A stretch of 14,131 bases of DNA. Origin: Chloroflexota bacterium. Lineage in GTDB: Bacteria > Chloroflexota > Dormibacteria > CF-121. Where the stretch lies: contig VBFX01000220.1 in NCBI GenBank assembly GCA_005889395.1, positions 1-14,131 of the forward strand, written 5' to 3'. The notes under the pieces are model-generated. The model was given only the letters and a program-made list of their open reading frames with translations. It did not search any database and was not told where the DNA came from. The stretch's first letter is position 1. Each line of letters opens with the position of its first letter. The translations under genes and the position numbers were made by a program. This document shows positions 6,608 to 12,802 of the stretch, in pieces.

Positions 6608-7240
6608 ATGCCCACCCCGGTGCGGATCTACTCCGACTACGTCTGACCCTTCTGCTACATCGACTCGGTCGGAGTCACACGGCTGGCCCGGGAATACGAC
6701 GTCGAGATCGAGTGGGTGCCGTTCGAACTGCACCCGGAGATCCCGCCGGAAGGGCGTAGGCGCGAAGAGGTCCTCCCTGCCGCCTATATGGCGAGGGCCC
6801 AGGAGGGGGTCGATCGGATGGCCTCGGCGGCGGGCCTCCATCTCACCCGCCATGAGCGCCTGATCAACTCCCGCCCAGCCTTGCAGGCGGCTGAATTCGC
6901 GCGCGAACAGGGACGCTTTGACACCATGCACCACGAGCTCCTCAAGGCCTACTGGGACGTGGGGCGCGACGTTTCCGACATCACGGTCCTGCGGGATGTC
7001 GCGGCACGCGCTGGCGTGGACGTCGCCGGCATGGAAGCCGCCGTCGACGCGGACCGGTTCGGCGACTACCTCGATGCGCGCCGTCTCGAGGCGGAGGAGC
7101 TTGGGATCAATGGCATCCCTGCGCACGTCATCGCCGACCGCTACCTGGTGATGGGCGCACAGCCCTACGACCTGTTCGAGCGCGTGATGGCAAAGATCGG
7201 AGTCCCGCGGCGGGATGCTCGTGCGACTGCGGAGTGCTAG
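6608..7240 (+). CDS. FrnE/DsbA-family thiol oxidoreductase, putative selenoprotein (in-frame TGA read as Sec13)
   Basis: Thioredoxin-fold, DsbA/2-hydroxychromene-2-carboxylate isomerase superfamily protein. From the ATG at 6608 one frame runs to TAG at 7240 (210 aa), interrupted only by TGA at 6644-6646. Flanking residues read SDYV-[TGA]-PFCYI. Homologues in this family have a CPxC active site exactly here, so TGA replaces the first, nucleophilic Cys, giving U13-P-F-C16. Further family marks are the beta strand EIEWVPFELHPE, the helical insert, and the cis-Pro loop GIPAHVI (169-175, P171). A GC-rich hairpin with a GGUC apical loop lies 15 nt after the TGA. A gene caller would start at GTG 6716 and lose the catalytic site. 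The gene is divergent from hrcA, 57 bp apart; its stop shares a CTAG with the convergent regulator. The alternatives are a TGC-to-TGA mutation or a base-call error. Confidence 0.82.
6644..6646 (+). other. In-frame UGA, probable selenocysteine codon
   Basis: TGA occupies the position of the first cysteine of the CxxC active site, followed by CCC TTC TGC (P-F-C). TGA is a normal stop for the cytochrome b, ferredoxin, hrcA, hemW and lepA genes in this window, so general reassignment of TGA is excluded. Confidence 0.78.
6662..6676 (+). promoter_or_regulatory. Candidate bacterial SECIS hairpin
   Basis: In the mRNA, GACUC (6662-6666) pairs perfectly with GAGUC (6672-6676) around the loop GGUCG (6667-6671). 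The stem begins 15 nt after the UGA. The E. coli fdhF SECIS, bound by SelB, lies 11 nt after its UGA and has the apical loop AGGUCU; the shared GGUC in the loop and the similar distance fit a bSECIS. The stem is short and lacks an obvious bulged U, so support is moderate. Confidence 0.55.
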
Positions 7241-8304
7241 GCTCGGCCGATGTATTCGGCGAGAATGCGATTGAGGTCCGGGAGTCCCGGTCGCAGACCG
7301 TATTTCTTGTCCGCGCCGATACTCAGCCGAATCAGCCCGGCAGTCCGGAGCACCGCCAGATGACCATGAAGCGTGGATTTGGAGAGGCCGAGGGCCTGCG
7401 TCAGCTCCGCTAAACGGCGATCGCCGGCCGCCAGTTCACGCAGGAGGCGGAGCCGCGTTTCATCGCCCAGCGCTCGGTAGACGAGTACCAGGTCACGGTC
7501 CGGCTCGCCGCCGGCCGCCTCTGCACTCCGGGCGGCCCGGTAGCAGATGACCTTCGTGCTGTCCCAATCAGAGATGGTGATCCAGGGCCGGGTCACGATC
7601 GAGGGAACCAGCAGCACCCGATCGATGCCGGCCTCGCCTTCGTAGGTAATCCCGCCAGTTGCGAAGTCGACGAGCTGATGGGCAGACATGCGCCGCGCCG
7701 CCTTCGCCTTGATCTTGACGTCGGCCTCGAGGGCGGCGGCGTTGTCCACCATCGGACTGAAGACGTCGTGATTAAAGCGGTCGATGACCTCGAGGGTCAG
7801 CTGCTTGACCTCCGTCGCGCCGCGCTGGATCAAGCGTCGAATCAGGGCTGGACTTCCCGCGTGGCTCCGCTCGGCCAGCGCCAGCTGCCCCTTCGAGTCA
7901 CCGGCAAGCGCCGACTTCACGAGTGACCGGCCGTCACCGGTCCGTAGGGCTGGCAGGCGCCCACCAATCAGCGCGGTCAGGACGTCGTCCGGGCGGCTGC
8001 CGCGCAGGTGCGATAGGAGGCGCGCGACGTCATGGGCGCCGCCCGCCTCGTGGACCATCCCGAGCATGAGGAACCAGCGCGGACCGTCCGTACCGAGCAG
8101 CGCCCGGAGTGCCTTGACGAGCTGGGGGGACGCCGCCGCCCGCGCCTTGACGAACCAGGCCTTCCCCACGTCGTAGGAGTCCTGCCGTTCATCGCCGGTA
8201 AACATCGACAGGGCAAGCAGCGCCTCATAGCCGGTTCCCCATTTCAGGGACGCGCTAAAGGGAGGGGGCGCGCTGGCCGTCTGCCGCAGATGCGGATTCG
8301 CCAT
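7237..8304 (-). CDS. ArsR-type winged-helix regulator with large N-terminal domain
   Basis: 355 aa. The C-terminal 85 residues (about 268-350) form an ArsR-like winged helix: LVYRALGDETRLRLLRELA, then LAELTQALGLSKSTLHGHLAVL with the recognition helix, then a wing and AGLIRL. No metal-binding CxC is seen in it. The N-terminal 260 residues are soluble and of a kind found joined to such domains (DUF5937-like, from memory); their ligand is unknown. The gene is divergent from an MFS exporter with only 30 bp between starts, and an inverted repeat lies at the exporter start, so it probably regulates that transporter and itself. On the minus strand TATCAT (8318-8323) could be the -10, and GAGAG (8313-8317) a ribosome binding site. 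Its TAG stop overlaps the convergent oxidoreductase stop. Confidence 0.85.
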   Translation of the reverse strand: MANPHLRQTASAPPPFSASLKWGTGYEALLALSMFTGDERQDSYDVGKAWFVKARAAASPQLVKALRALLGTDGPRWFLMLGMVHEAGGAHDVARLLSHLRGSRPDDVLTALIGGRLPALRTGDGRSLVKSALAGDSKGQLALAERSHAGSPALIRRLIQRGATEVKQLTLEVIDRFNHDVFSPMVDNAAALEADVKIKAKAARRMSAHQLVDFATGGITYEGEAGIDRVLLVPSIVTRPWITISDWDSTKVICYRAARSAEAAGGEPDRDLVLVYRALGDETRLRLLRELAAGDRRLAELTQALGLSKSTLHGHLAVLRTAGLIRLSIGADKKYGLRPGLPDLNRILAEYIGRA

Positions 8305-8327
8305 CTATTCAGCTCTCATGATACGCT

Positions 8328-8349
8328 GCGTTCGGTGAAAACCGAACGC
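8328..8349. promoter_or_regulatory. Perfect inverted repeat spanning the MFS start codon (operator or RNA hairpin)
   Basis: Arms GCGTTCGGT (8328-8336) and ACCGAACGC (8341-8349) are exact reverse complements around a GAAA spacer. The repeat sits between the divergent regulator (start 8304) and the MFS gene and includes the MFS GTG (8335-8337). It could be the operator of the ArsR-type regulator. In mRNA it would form a 9-bp stem closed by a GAAA tetraloop, masking the start codon. Confidence 0.6.
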
Positions 8350-9648
8350 GAGCCGGGACGCAAACGGCTGAGATGGTCAGGTGCGTTGCGGTGCCGCGAC
8401 TTTCGGTTTTTCTGGGCCGCCCGTGCCATCAGCGTCGCCGGCGACCGGATCTCGGTGCTGGCCCTGCCAACGGTAGCCATCCTGATTCTTCAGGCCTCGC
8501 CAGCACAAGTTGGCGTTCTCAATGCTGCCGGCACACTCGCCTGGCCGGCGCTGGGGCTGTTCGCGGGCGTCTGGGTCGATCGGCTTCGGCGGCGCCGGAT
8601 CATGGTCGCCACCGACCTTGTGCGCGCCGTGCTGCTCGGGTCGATCCCGCTGGTCTTCGCACTGGGTCACCTTAGCCTGCTGCAACTTCTCATGGTGGCT
8701 GGACTCGTGGGAGCGATGACCGTCTTCTTCGATCTGGCCTCCACCGCCCACGTGCCATCGCTGGTGCCACGCGACGGCTGGGCCGATGCCAACGCGAAAC
8801 TGGAGGTAGCCCAGCAGGCGGTCGCGACGGGCGCGCCCGGACTGGCGGGCCTGCTGATCACGCTGGTGTCAGCGCCCTTTGCCATCATCGTCGACGCGAT
8901 CTCGTTTCTCCTTTCCGGGATTTTGATCGCCGCGACGGCAGCTCACGAGCCAGCATTACCGGTCAAACCGCGCCGCAGCCTGCGGAGTGAGGCCGCGGAG
9001 GGTATCCGGGTGCTGGTACGGGACCGCGCGCTGGTTCGCATCACGCTCGGCGCCGCTATCTCCAACGTGGGCATCCTGATGTCGCTCGCGCTGCAGTTGC
9101 TCTTCCTCTACCGGGTGATGGGGCTCTCCCCCGTCGTCGTTGGCGTGTGCTTCGCCGTGGGCAGCCTGGCCAGCCTGGTCGGCGCGCTCTACAACCGGCG
9201 CATCATGAATCGGTTGGGCATCCACCGGACCCTCGTGCTGTCGACGTTCATCGAGGGCATCGCCTACATCCTCATCCCAGCGGGAATCGTCTTGCCGGTG
9301 ATTCCTCTCTTGCTCGGGGCGCTGATCCTCAGCGGCTTTTTCAACACGACCTGGAACGTCAGCGTCACCACCTTCCGGCAAACCCGGATCGCCCCCCACT
9401 TGATGGGTCGGGTGGGGGCCGCGGGGCGCGTGATTGGTTACGGGGCGCTGCCCGTCGGCTCGCTGCTCGGTGGCCTCCTGGGCCAAATCCTCTCCGCGCG
9501 GCTCGGCGAGCGAACCGGACTGGCCATTGCGCTGGTCATCGCCGCGCTGGTTGCGGGAAGCTCAGCCCTTGCGCTGCTGGGGGGACGCAACTTCAACGAG
9601 GAAGGCCGCCCCGACCTGATTGGCCAGTTCAACCCCGCGACGCGTTAG
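8335..9648 (+). CDS. MFS transporter, MFS_3 type (probable drug or metabolite exporter)
   Basis: 437 aa with about twelve membrane helices. Near the N-terminus LRCRDFRFFWAARAIS and the motif-A-like loop GVWVDRLRRRRIM are typical of the EntS/MFS_3 family of exporters; FFNTTWNVSVTTFRQTRIAPHLMGRV in the second half is also a usual feature of these proteins (shown here in part). Substrate cannot be predicted. I used the GTG at 8335: the frame is open far upstream, but an earlier ATG at 8290 would overlap the divergent regulator's coding start. No Shine-Dalgarno precedes the GTG, which lies within an inverted repeat. The last 87 bp overlap the 3' end of hemW on the other strand. Confidence 0.86.
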   Translation: MKTEREPGRKRLRWSGALRCRDFRFFWAARAISVAGDRISVLALPTVAILILQASPAQVGVLNAAGTLAWPALGLFAGVWVDRLRRRRIMVATDLVRAVLLGSIPLVFALGHLSLLQLLMVAGLVGAMTVFFDLASTAHVPSLVPRDGWADANAKLEVAQQAVATGAPGLAGLLITLVSAPFAIIVDAISFLLSGILIAATAAHEPALPVKPRRSLRSEAAEGIRVLVRDRALVRITLGAAISNVGILMSLALQLLFLYRVMGLSPVVVGVCFAVGSLASLVGALYNRRIMNRLGIHRTLVLSTFIEGIAYILIPAGIVLPVIPLLLGALILSGFFNTTWNVSVTTFRQTRIAPHLMGRVGAAGRVIGYGALPVGSLLGGLLGQILSARLGERTGLAIALVIAALVAGSSALALLGGRNFNEEGRPDLIGQFNPATR

Positions 9649-10710
9649 GCGCACTTGATGGTTGTCCTCGCGCAGCAGGCCCGCACCAACCAGGTGCCGT
9701 CGCTGTTCGGGGAAATCACGTGCCGAGCCAGTGCCGTCGAGTAACCGCACGCCGATCATGGCCGCTTCGCCGCGGGCGCGCTCGGGTGACAGGGTCTCGG
9801 CGCCGTCCAACGCGCGAGCTGTCTCGGAGGTCTGCTTGATGTAGGCGTGCGGCCCCTTGACGTTCCACCGGCGCTTCGTACGTCCGTCATCCAGGCGGAA
9901 CATCGAGTGTGCGCCAGCGCCGCAGCCGAGGTACGGGTGATAGTTCCAGGTGGCGAGGTTGTGCCGGCAACGGTATCCGGGTTGCGCCCAGTTCGAGATT
10001 TCGTAATGCGCCAAGCCCGCGGCCTCCAGCCGTGCCGCCGCCGCCCAGTACTGCTCGAGCTGGTCATCGGCATCGGGCATCCGGACGAGACCGGTCCTCA
10101 CCTCCTGGCCCAGCCGGGTTGCTGACTCGACGGTGAGCTCATAGGCGGACAGATGCTGGACACCTTCGGCGAGAACCGCCTCCAGCGTGTCAAGCCAGGC
10201 GGCGAGGTTCACACCGCGTACCCCAAATAACAGGTCCGCGTTGACATCTGCAAAGCCGCCGGCGCGTGCTGCCTGGATGGCCGCGATCGCGTCCATTCCC
10301 GAATGGAGCCGCTCGAGAAAACGCAGCGCGTCGGGCTGCAGGCTCTGCACGCCGATGCTGAGGCGGTTGACCCCAGCGGCGAGCCAGCCCTCGACGTTCG
10401 GGCCGGTGATATTGCTCGGGTTGGCCTCGAGCGTCACCTCAGCACCGGGCGCAAGGCCGATCGCCCGCACTCGCTCCATCACCTGCCGCACCTGGGCAGC
10501 GGTCAACAGACTTGGCGTGCCGCCACCAATGAACACCGTCTCGAGCGGACCGATGGGCAGCTCGGTCCCGGCGATATCGATTTCGTGGCTGAGCGCCTCG
10601 ACATAGGGAGGGATCAGGCCCTCGAGCACGGCGTAGGCGTTGAAGTCGCAGTACTTGCACACCCAGGTGCAGAAGGGGACGTGCAGGTAGAGGCTGTGAA
10701 TGCGTTCCAT
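9562..10710 (-). CDS. hemW: HemW, radical SAM heme chaperone
   Basis: 382 aa. The radical-SAM cluster ligands C14, C18 and C21 lie in PFCTWVCKYCDF. The residue two after the third Cys is Phe rather than the Cys found in coproporphyrinogen dehydrogenase HemN, which marks HemW. Other family blocks are FIGGGTPSLL (SAM-binding Gly motif), EANPSN, RLSIGVQS, and the HemW signature HNLATWNYHPYLGCGAGAHS, followed by a C-terminal winged-helix domain. HemW proteins insert heme into target enzymes. The frame is open to 10842, but the ATG at 10710 gives the family N-terminus and overlaps the lepA stop by 1 bp (TGATG), so the two are coupled. The 3' end is convergent with, and overlaps by 87 bp, the MFS gene. 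Confidence 0.94.
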   Translation of the reverse strand: MERIHSLYLHVPFCTWVCKYCDFNAYAVLEGLIPPYVEALSHEIDIAGTELPIGPLETVFIGGGTPSLLTAAQVRQVMERVRAIGLAPGAEVTLEANPSNITGPNVEGWLAAGVNRLSIGVQSLQPDALRFLERLHSGMDAIAAIQAARAGGFADVNADLLFGVRGVNLAAWLDTLEAVLAEGVQHLSAYELTVESATRLGQEVRTGLVRMPDADDQLEQYWAAAARLEAAGLAHYEISNWAQPGYRCRHNLATWNYHPYLGCGAGAHSMFRLDDGRTKRRWNVKGPHAYIKQTSETARALDGAETLSPERARGEAAMIGVRLLDGTGSARDFPEQRRHLVGAGLLREDNHQVRLTRRGVELANQVGAAFLVEVASPQQRKG

Positions 10711-12512
10711 CAGTCCAGGCTCAACACGGCCATAAACGCCTCCTGCGGAATTTCGACGTTGCCGACCCGCTTGAGGCGCTTCTTGCCTTCTTTTTGCTTC
10801 TCGAGCAGCTTCCGCTTGCGGGTCACATCGCCGCCGTAGCACTTCGCGGTGACGTCTTTTCGCATCGCCGGGACGGTCTCGCGAGCGACGATCTTGCCGC
10901 CGATGGCGGCCTGGATGGGGACTTCGTACAGCTGTCGGGGAATGAGGGTCTTCAGTTTTTCCGCCAGGCGCCGGCCCTGCTGCTGCGCTTTACTCCGGTC
11001 CACGATCATGGACAGCGCGTCGACGGGCGAACCGGCGACGAGCACATCGAGCTTGACCAGACTCGCCTCCTCAAAGCCGACCAGCTCGTAGTCGAGGGAG
11101 GCATAGCCCTTGCTGCGCGACTTGAGCTGGTCGTAGTAGTCGTGGATGATCTCCGCGAGCGGCATGCGGTAGGTGATGACGACACGGTCGCCCGGCTCGT
11201 ACTGCATGTTGAGGAACTGCCCGCGCCGTTCCTGGCTGAGCTCCATCATGTTGCCGACGTAGGTGCTGGGCACGACGATGGTCGCGGTGACCATCGGTTC
11301 GCTGATCGCTTCGATCTCAGCGGGATCCGGCAGGTGATCCGGATTGTCGACCGGGATCTCCTCGCCGTTGCGCAGCTTGACGCGATATTCGACGGTGGGT
11401 GCCGTGCCGAGCAGCGTGAGGTTGAACTCGCGCTCGAGACGCTCCTGGACGATCTCCATGTGGAGCAGTCCAAGAAAGCCGCAACGGAAGCCGAAGCCGA
11501 GAGCGGCCGAGGTCTCCGGCTCGTACACCAGCGCCGCGTCGTTGAGCTGGAGCTTCTCGAGCGCCTCCTTGAGCTGCTGATACTGTTCCGTGTCCGTTGG
11601 AAAGAGGCCGGCGAACACCATCGGCGTCACGTGCCGGTACCCGGGTAGCGCCGCCGCCGCCGGCCGTGCCTCGTCCGTGACCGTGTCGCCTACTCGCGAG
11701 TCCCGCACATTGCGGATATTGGCGATCAGGTAGCCGACCTCGCCGGCGGAGAGGTCCTCGACCGGCGTGCGGTCCGGGCGGAAGATGCCGACCTCATCGA
11801 CCTCGAACGATTTGCCCGTTTGCATCATCAGGATGCGCATCCCCGGACGAAGCGTCCCCTCCAGCACGCGAATGTACGTGACGATCCCTCGGTAGGCGTC
11901 GAACTTGGCGTCGAAGATGAGCGCCTGCAGCGGCGCGCCGGGATCGCCGGTCGGCGGCGGGACCTCGCGCACCACCGCCTCCAGGATCTCCTTGGTGCCG
12001 ATACCCTGGCGGGCGCTGGCGAAGATGACCGATTCGGCCGGCAGACCGATGACCTTCTCGATCTCTTCGCGCACCAGCTCCGGGTTGGCTTGCGGCAGGT
12101 CGATCTTGTTGACGACCGGGACGATCTTCAGGTGGTGATCGAGGGCCTGGTGCACGTTCGCCAGTGTCTGCGCCTCGATCCCCTGCGAGGCATCGACGAC
12201 CAGGATCGCGCCGTCGCAGGCAGCCAGCGCGCGCGAGACCTCATAGGAGAAGTCGACGTGCCCGGGCGTGTCGATCAGGTTGATCTGGTAGGTGTTGCCA
12301 TCGTCGGCCTTGTAAAGCATCCGGACGGCCTGCGCCTTGATCGTAATGCCCCGCTCGCGCTCGAGGTCGAGCTGGTCGAGCACCTGCTCGACCATGTCCC
12401 GCTGCGCGACCGTACCCGTGTACTCGAGAAGACGGTCGGACAGCGTCGTCTTGCCGTGATCGACGTGCGCGATGACGGAGATCGCCCGAGTCAGGTGGGT
12501 TGGCGTGGACAC
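10710..12512 (-). CDS. lepA: Elongation factor 4 (LepA) GTPase
   Basis: 600 aa, full length. Ribosome-associated translational GTPase. G1 is AHVDHGKT (15-22), the switch region is RERGITIKAQ (52-61), G3 is DTPGH (81-85) and G4 is NKID (135-138). EF-G-like domains II, III and V follow, with the LepA-specific GFRCGFLGLLHMEI block and the C-terminal domain containing AKCYGGDVTRKRKLLEKQKEGKKR. The start is the GTG at 12512, which yields the standard N-terminus; no Shine-Dalgarno is visible. An intrinsic terminator for the preceding gene ends only about 18 bp upstream, leaving little room for a promoter. It is followed, with a 1-bp overlap, by hemW, a common bacterial neighbour. Confidence 0.97.
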   Translation of the reverse strand: MSTPTHLTRAISVIAHVDHGKTTLSDRLLEYTGTVAQRDMVEQVLDQLDLERERGITIKAQAVRMLYKADDGNTYQINLIDTPGHVDFSYEVSRALAACDGAILVVDASQGIEAQTLANVHQALDHHLKIVPVVNKIDLPQANPELVREEIEKVIGLPAESVIFASARQGIGTKEILEAVVREVPPPTGDPGAPLQALIFDAKFDAYRGIVTYIRVLEGTLRPGMRILMMQTGKSFEVDEVGIFRPDRTPVEDLSAGEVGYLIANIRNVRDSRVGDTVTDEARPAAAALPGYRHVTPMVFAGLFPTDTEQYQQLKEALEKLQLNDAALVYEPETSAALGFGFRCGFLGLLHMEIVQERLEREFNLTLLGTAPTVEYRVKLRNGEEIPVDNPDHLPDPAEIEAISEPMVTATIVVPSTYVGNMMELSQERRGQFLNMQYEPGDRVVITYRMPLAEIIHDYYDQLKSRSKGYASLDYELVGFEEASLVKLDVLVAGSPVDALSMIVDRSKAQQQGRRLAEKLKTLIPRQLYEVPIQAAIGGKIVARETVPAMRKDVTAKCYGGDVTRKRKLLEKQKEGKKRLKRVGNVEIPQEAFMAVLSLD

Positions 12513-12530
12513 CCACGGAGTTTATCGGGC

Positions 12531-12560
12531 AAATAAAAAAGGCCGGCCGCGCGGCCGGCC
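12531..12560 (-). terminator. Rho-independent terminator of the 50-aa gene
   Basis: On the minus strand an 8-bp GC-only stem (arms GGCCGGCC, 12553-12560 and 12541-12548) with a GCGC loop is followed at once by TTTTTTATTT (12531-12540). The plus strand lacks a T-run after the hairpin, so termination acts on leftward transcription, between the small ORF (stop at 12577) and lepA. Confidence 0.9.
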
Positions 12561-12576
12561 CACACCACATCTGCGC

Positions 12577-12729
12577 CTACTTATCTCGTTGCACGTCCGG
12601 AGCAAAGTCCGGTGCCTCGAGCTCTCGTTCAGGACGCTCTTTCGTGGTCTGCGGGTCTACTTGAGCCGGGTCATCCGTCGGTTCACGACCGCCGACGTCC
12701 TCGCGTTCGAGCGTTGGGTCGTTGACCAT
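12577..12729 (-). CDS. Small hydrophilic protein, 50 aa, unknown function
   Basis: Very polar 50-residue protein, rich in Asp, Glu, Pro, Arg and Gln, with no hydrophobic segment, Cys or Trp, and likely disordered. I recognise no family. It is supported by its surroundings: a good sigma-70-like promoter (12767-12795), a ribosome binding site complementary to 10 nt of the 16S 3' end with 7-nt spacing from GGAGG, and an intrinsic terminator 16 bp after the stop. The ATG at 12729 was chosen because of that ribosome binding site; the frame extends to an ATG at 12795, but that start would lie upstream of the predicted transcription start. It forms a single-gene transcription unit between the chelatase pair and lepA. 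Confidence 0.72.
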   Translation of the reverse strand: MVNDPTLEREDVGGREPTDDPAQVDPQTTKERPERELEAPDFAPDVQRDK

Positions 12730-12731
12730 CC

Positions 12732-12741
12732 GATCACCTCC
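12732..12741 (-). promoter_or_regulatory. Exceptionally strong Shine-Dalgarno of the 50-aa gene
   Basis: GGAGGTGATC on the minus strand is fully complementary to the anti-Shine-Dalgarno end of 16S rRNA. GGAGG ends 7 nt before the ATG at 12729. None of the other starts I inspected in this window has anything similar, and this site decides the start of the small gene. Confidence 0.88.
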
Positions 12742-12766
12742 CTGAGCGCCTGACTCGCGTAGCTCT

Positions 12767-12795
12767 ACCATATCACGTGACTGCCGCGATATCAA
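12767..12795 (-). promoter_or_regulatory. Sigma-70-like promoter of the 50-aa gene
   Basis: On the minus strand a -35 box TTGATA (12790-12795, 5 of 6 to consensus) is separated by exactly 17 bp from TATGGT (12767-12772, 4 of 6). Transcription would begin near 12760, giving a leader of about 30 nt that carries the strong ribosome binding site. Confidence 0.65.
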
Positions 12796-12802
12796 ATTGG
12801 GG

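Noticed and set aside
5474..6646. 390-aa plus-strand ORF ending at the TGA at 6644
   Set aside because: Mostly antisense to hrcA and grpE, with shadow-type composition. Only its last 13 codons coincide with the N-terminus of the oxidoreductase, whose own start is the ATG at 6608.
6551..7126. Upstream extension of hrcA to give a 538-aa protein
   Set aside because: The extension is antisense to the oxidoreductase gene and crosses CIRCE and the promoter; the HrcA family N-terminus begins at the ATG at 6550.
6716..7240. Oxidoreductase starting at GTG 6716 as a shorter ordinary gene
   Set aside because: It would lack the first beta strand and the whole CxxC-type active site, while the same frame upstream of it clearly encodes them across a single TGA.
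6608..7240. Oxidoreductase as a simple pseudogene
   Set aside because: No frameshift or second stop, intact cis-Pro loop, and the only stop is a UGA exactly at a redox Cys followed by a plausible hairpin. Not fully excluded without the Sec machinery being shown.
8032..8334. N-terminal 101-codon extension of the MFS transporter
   Set aside because: It is antisense to the ArsR-type regulator and lacks transporter character; the GTG at 8335 fits the family N-terminus.
11820..12536. 238-aa plus-strand ORF
   Set aside because: Antisense to the conserved lepA GTPase domain; no domain of its own.
12541..12560. GC-rich palindrome as a restriction or protein-binding repeat
   Set aside because: The adjacent T-run on the minus strand and its position just after a stop codon are better explained by an intrinsic terminator.
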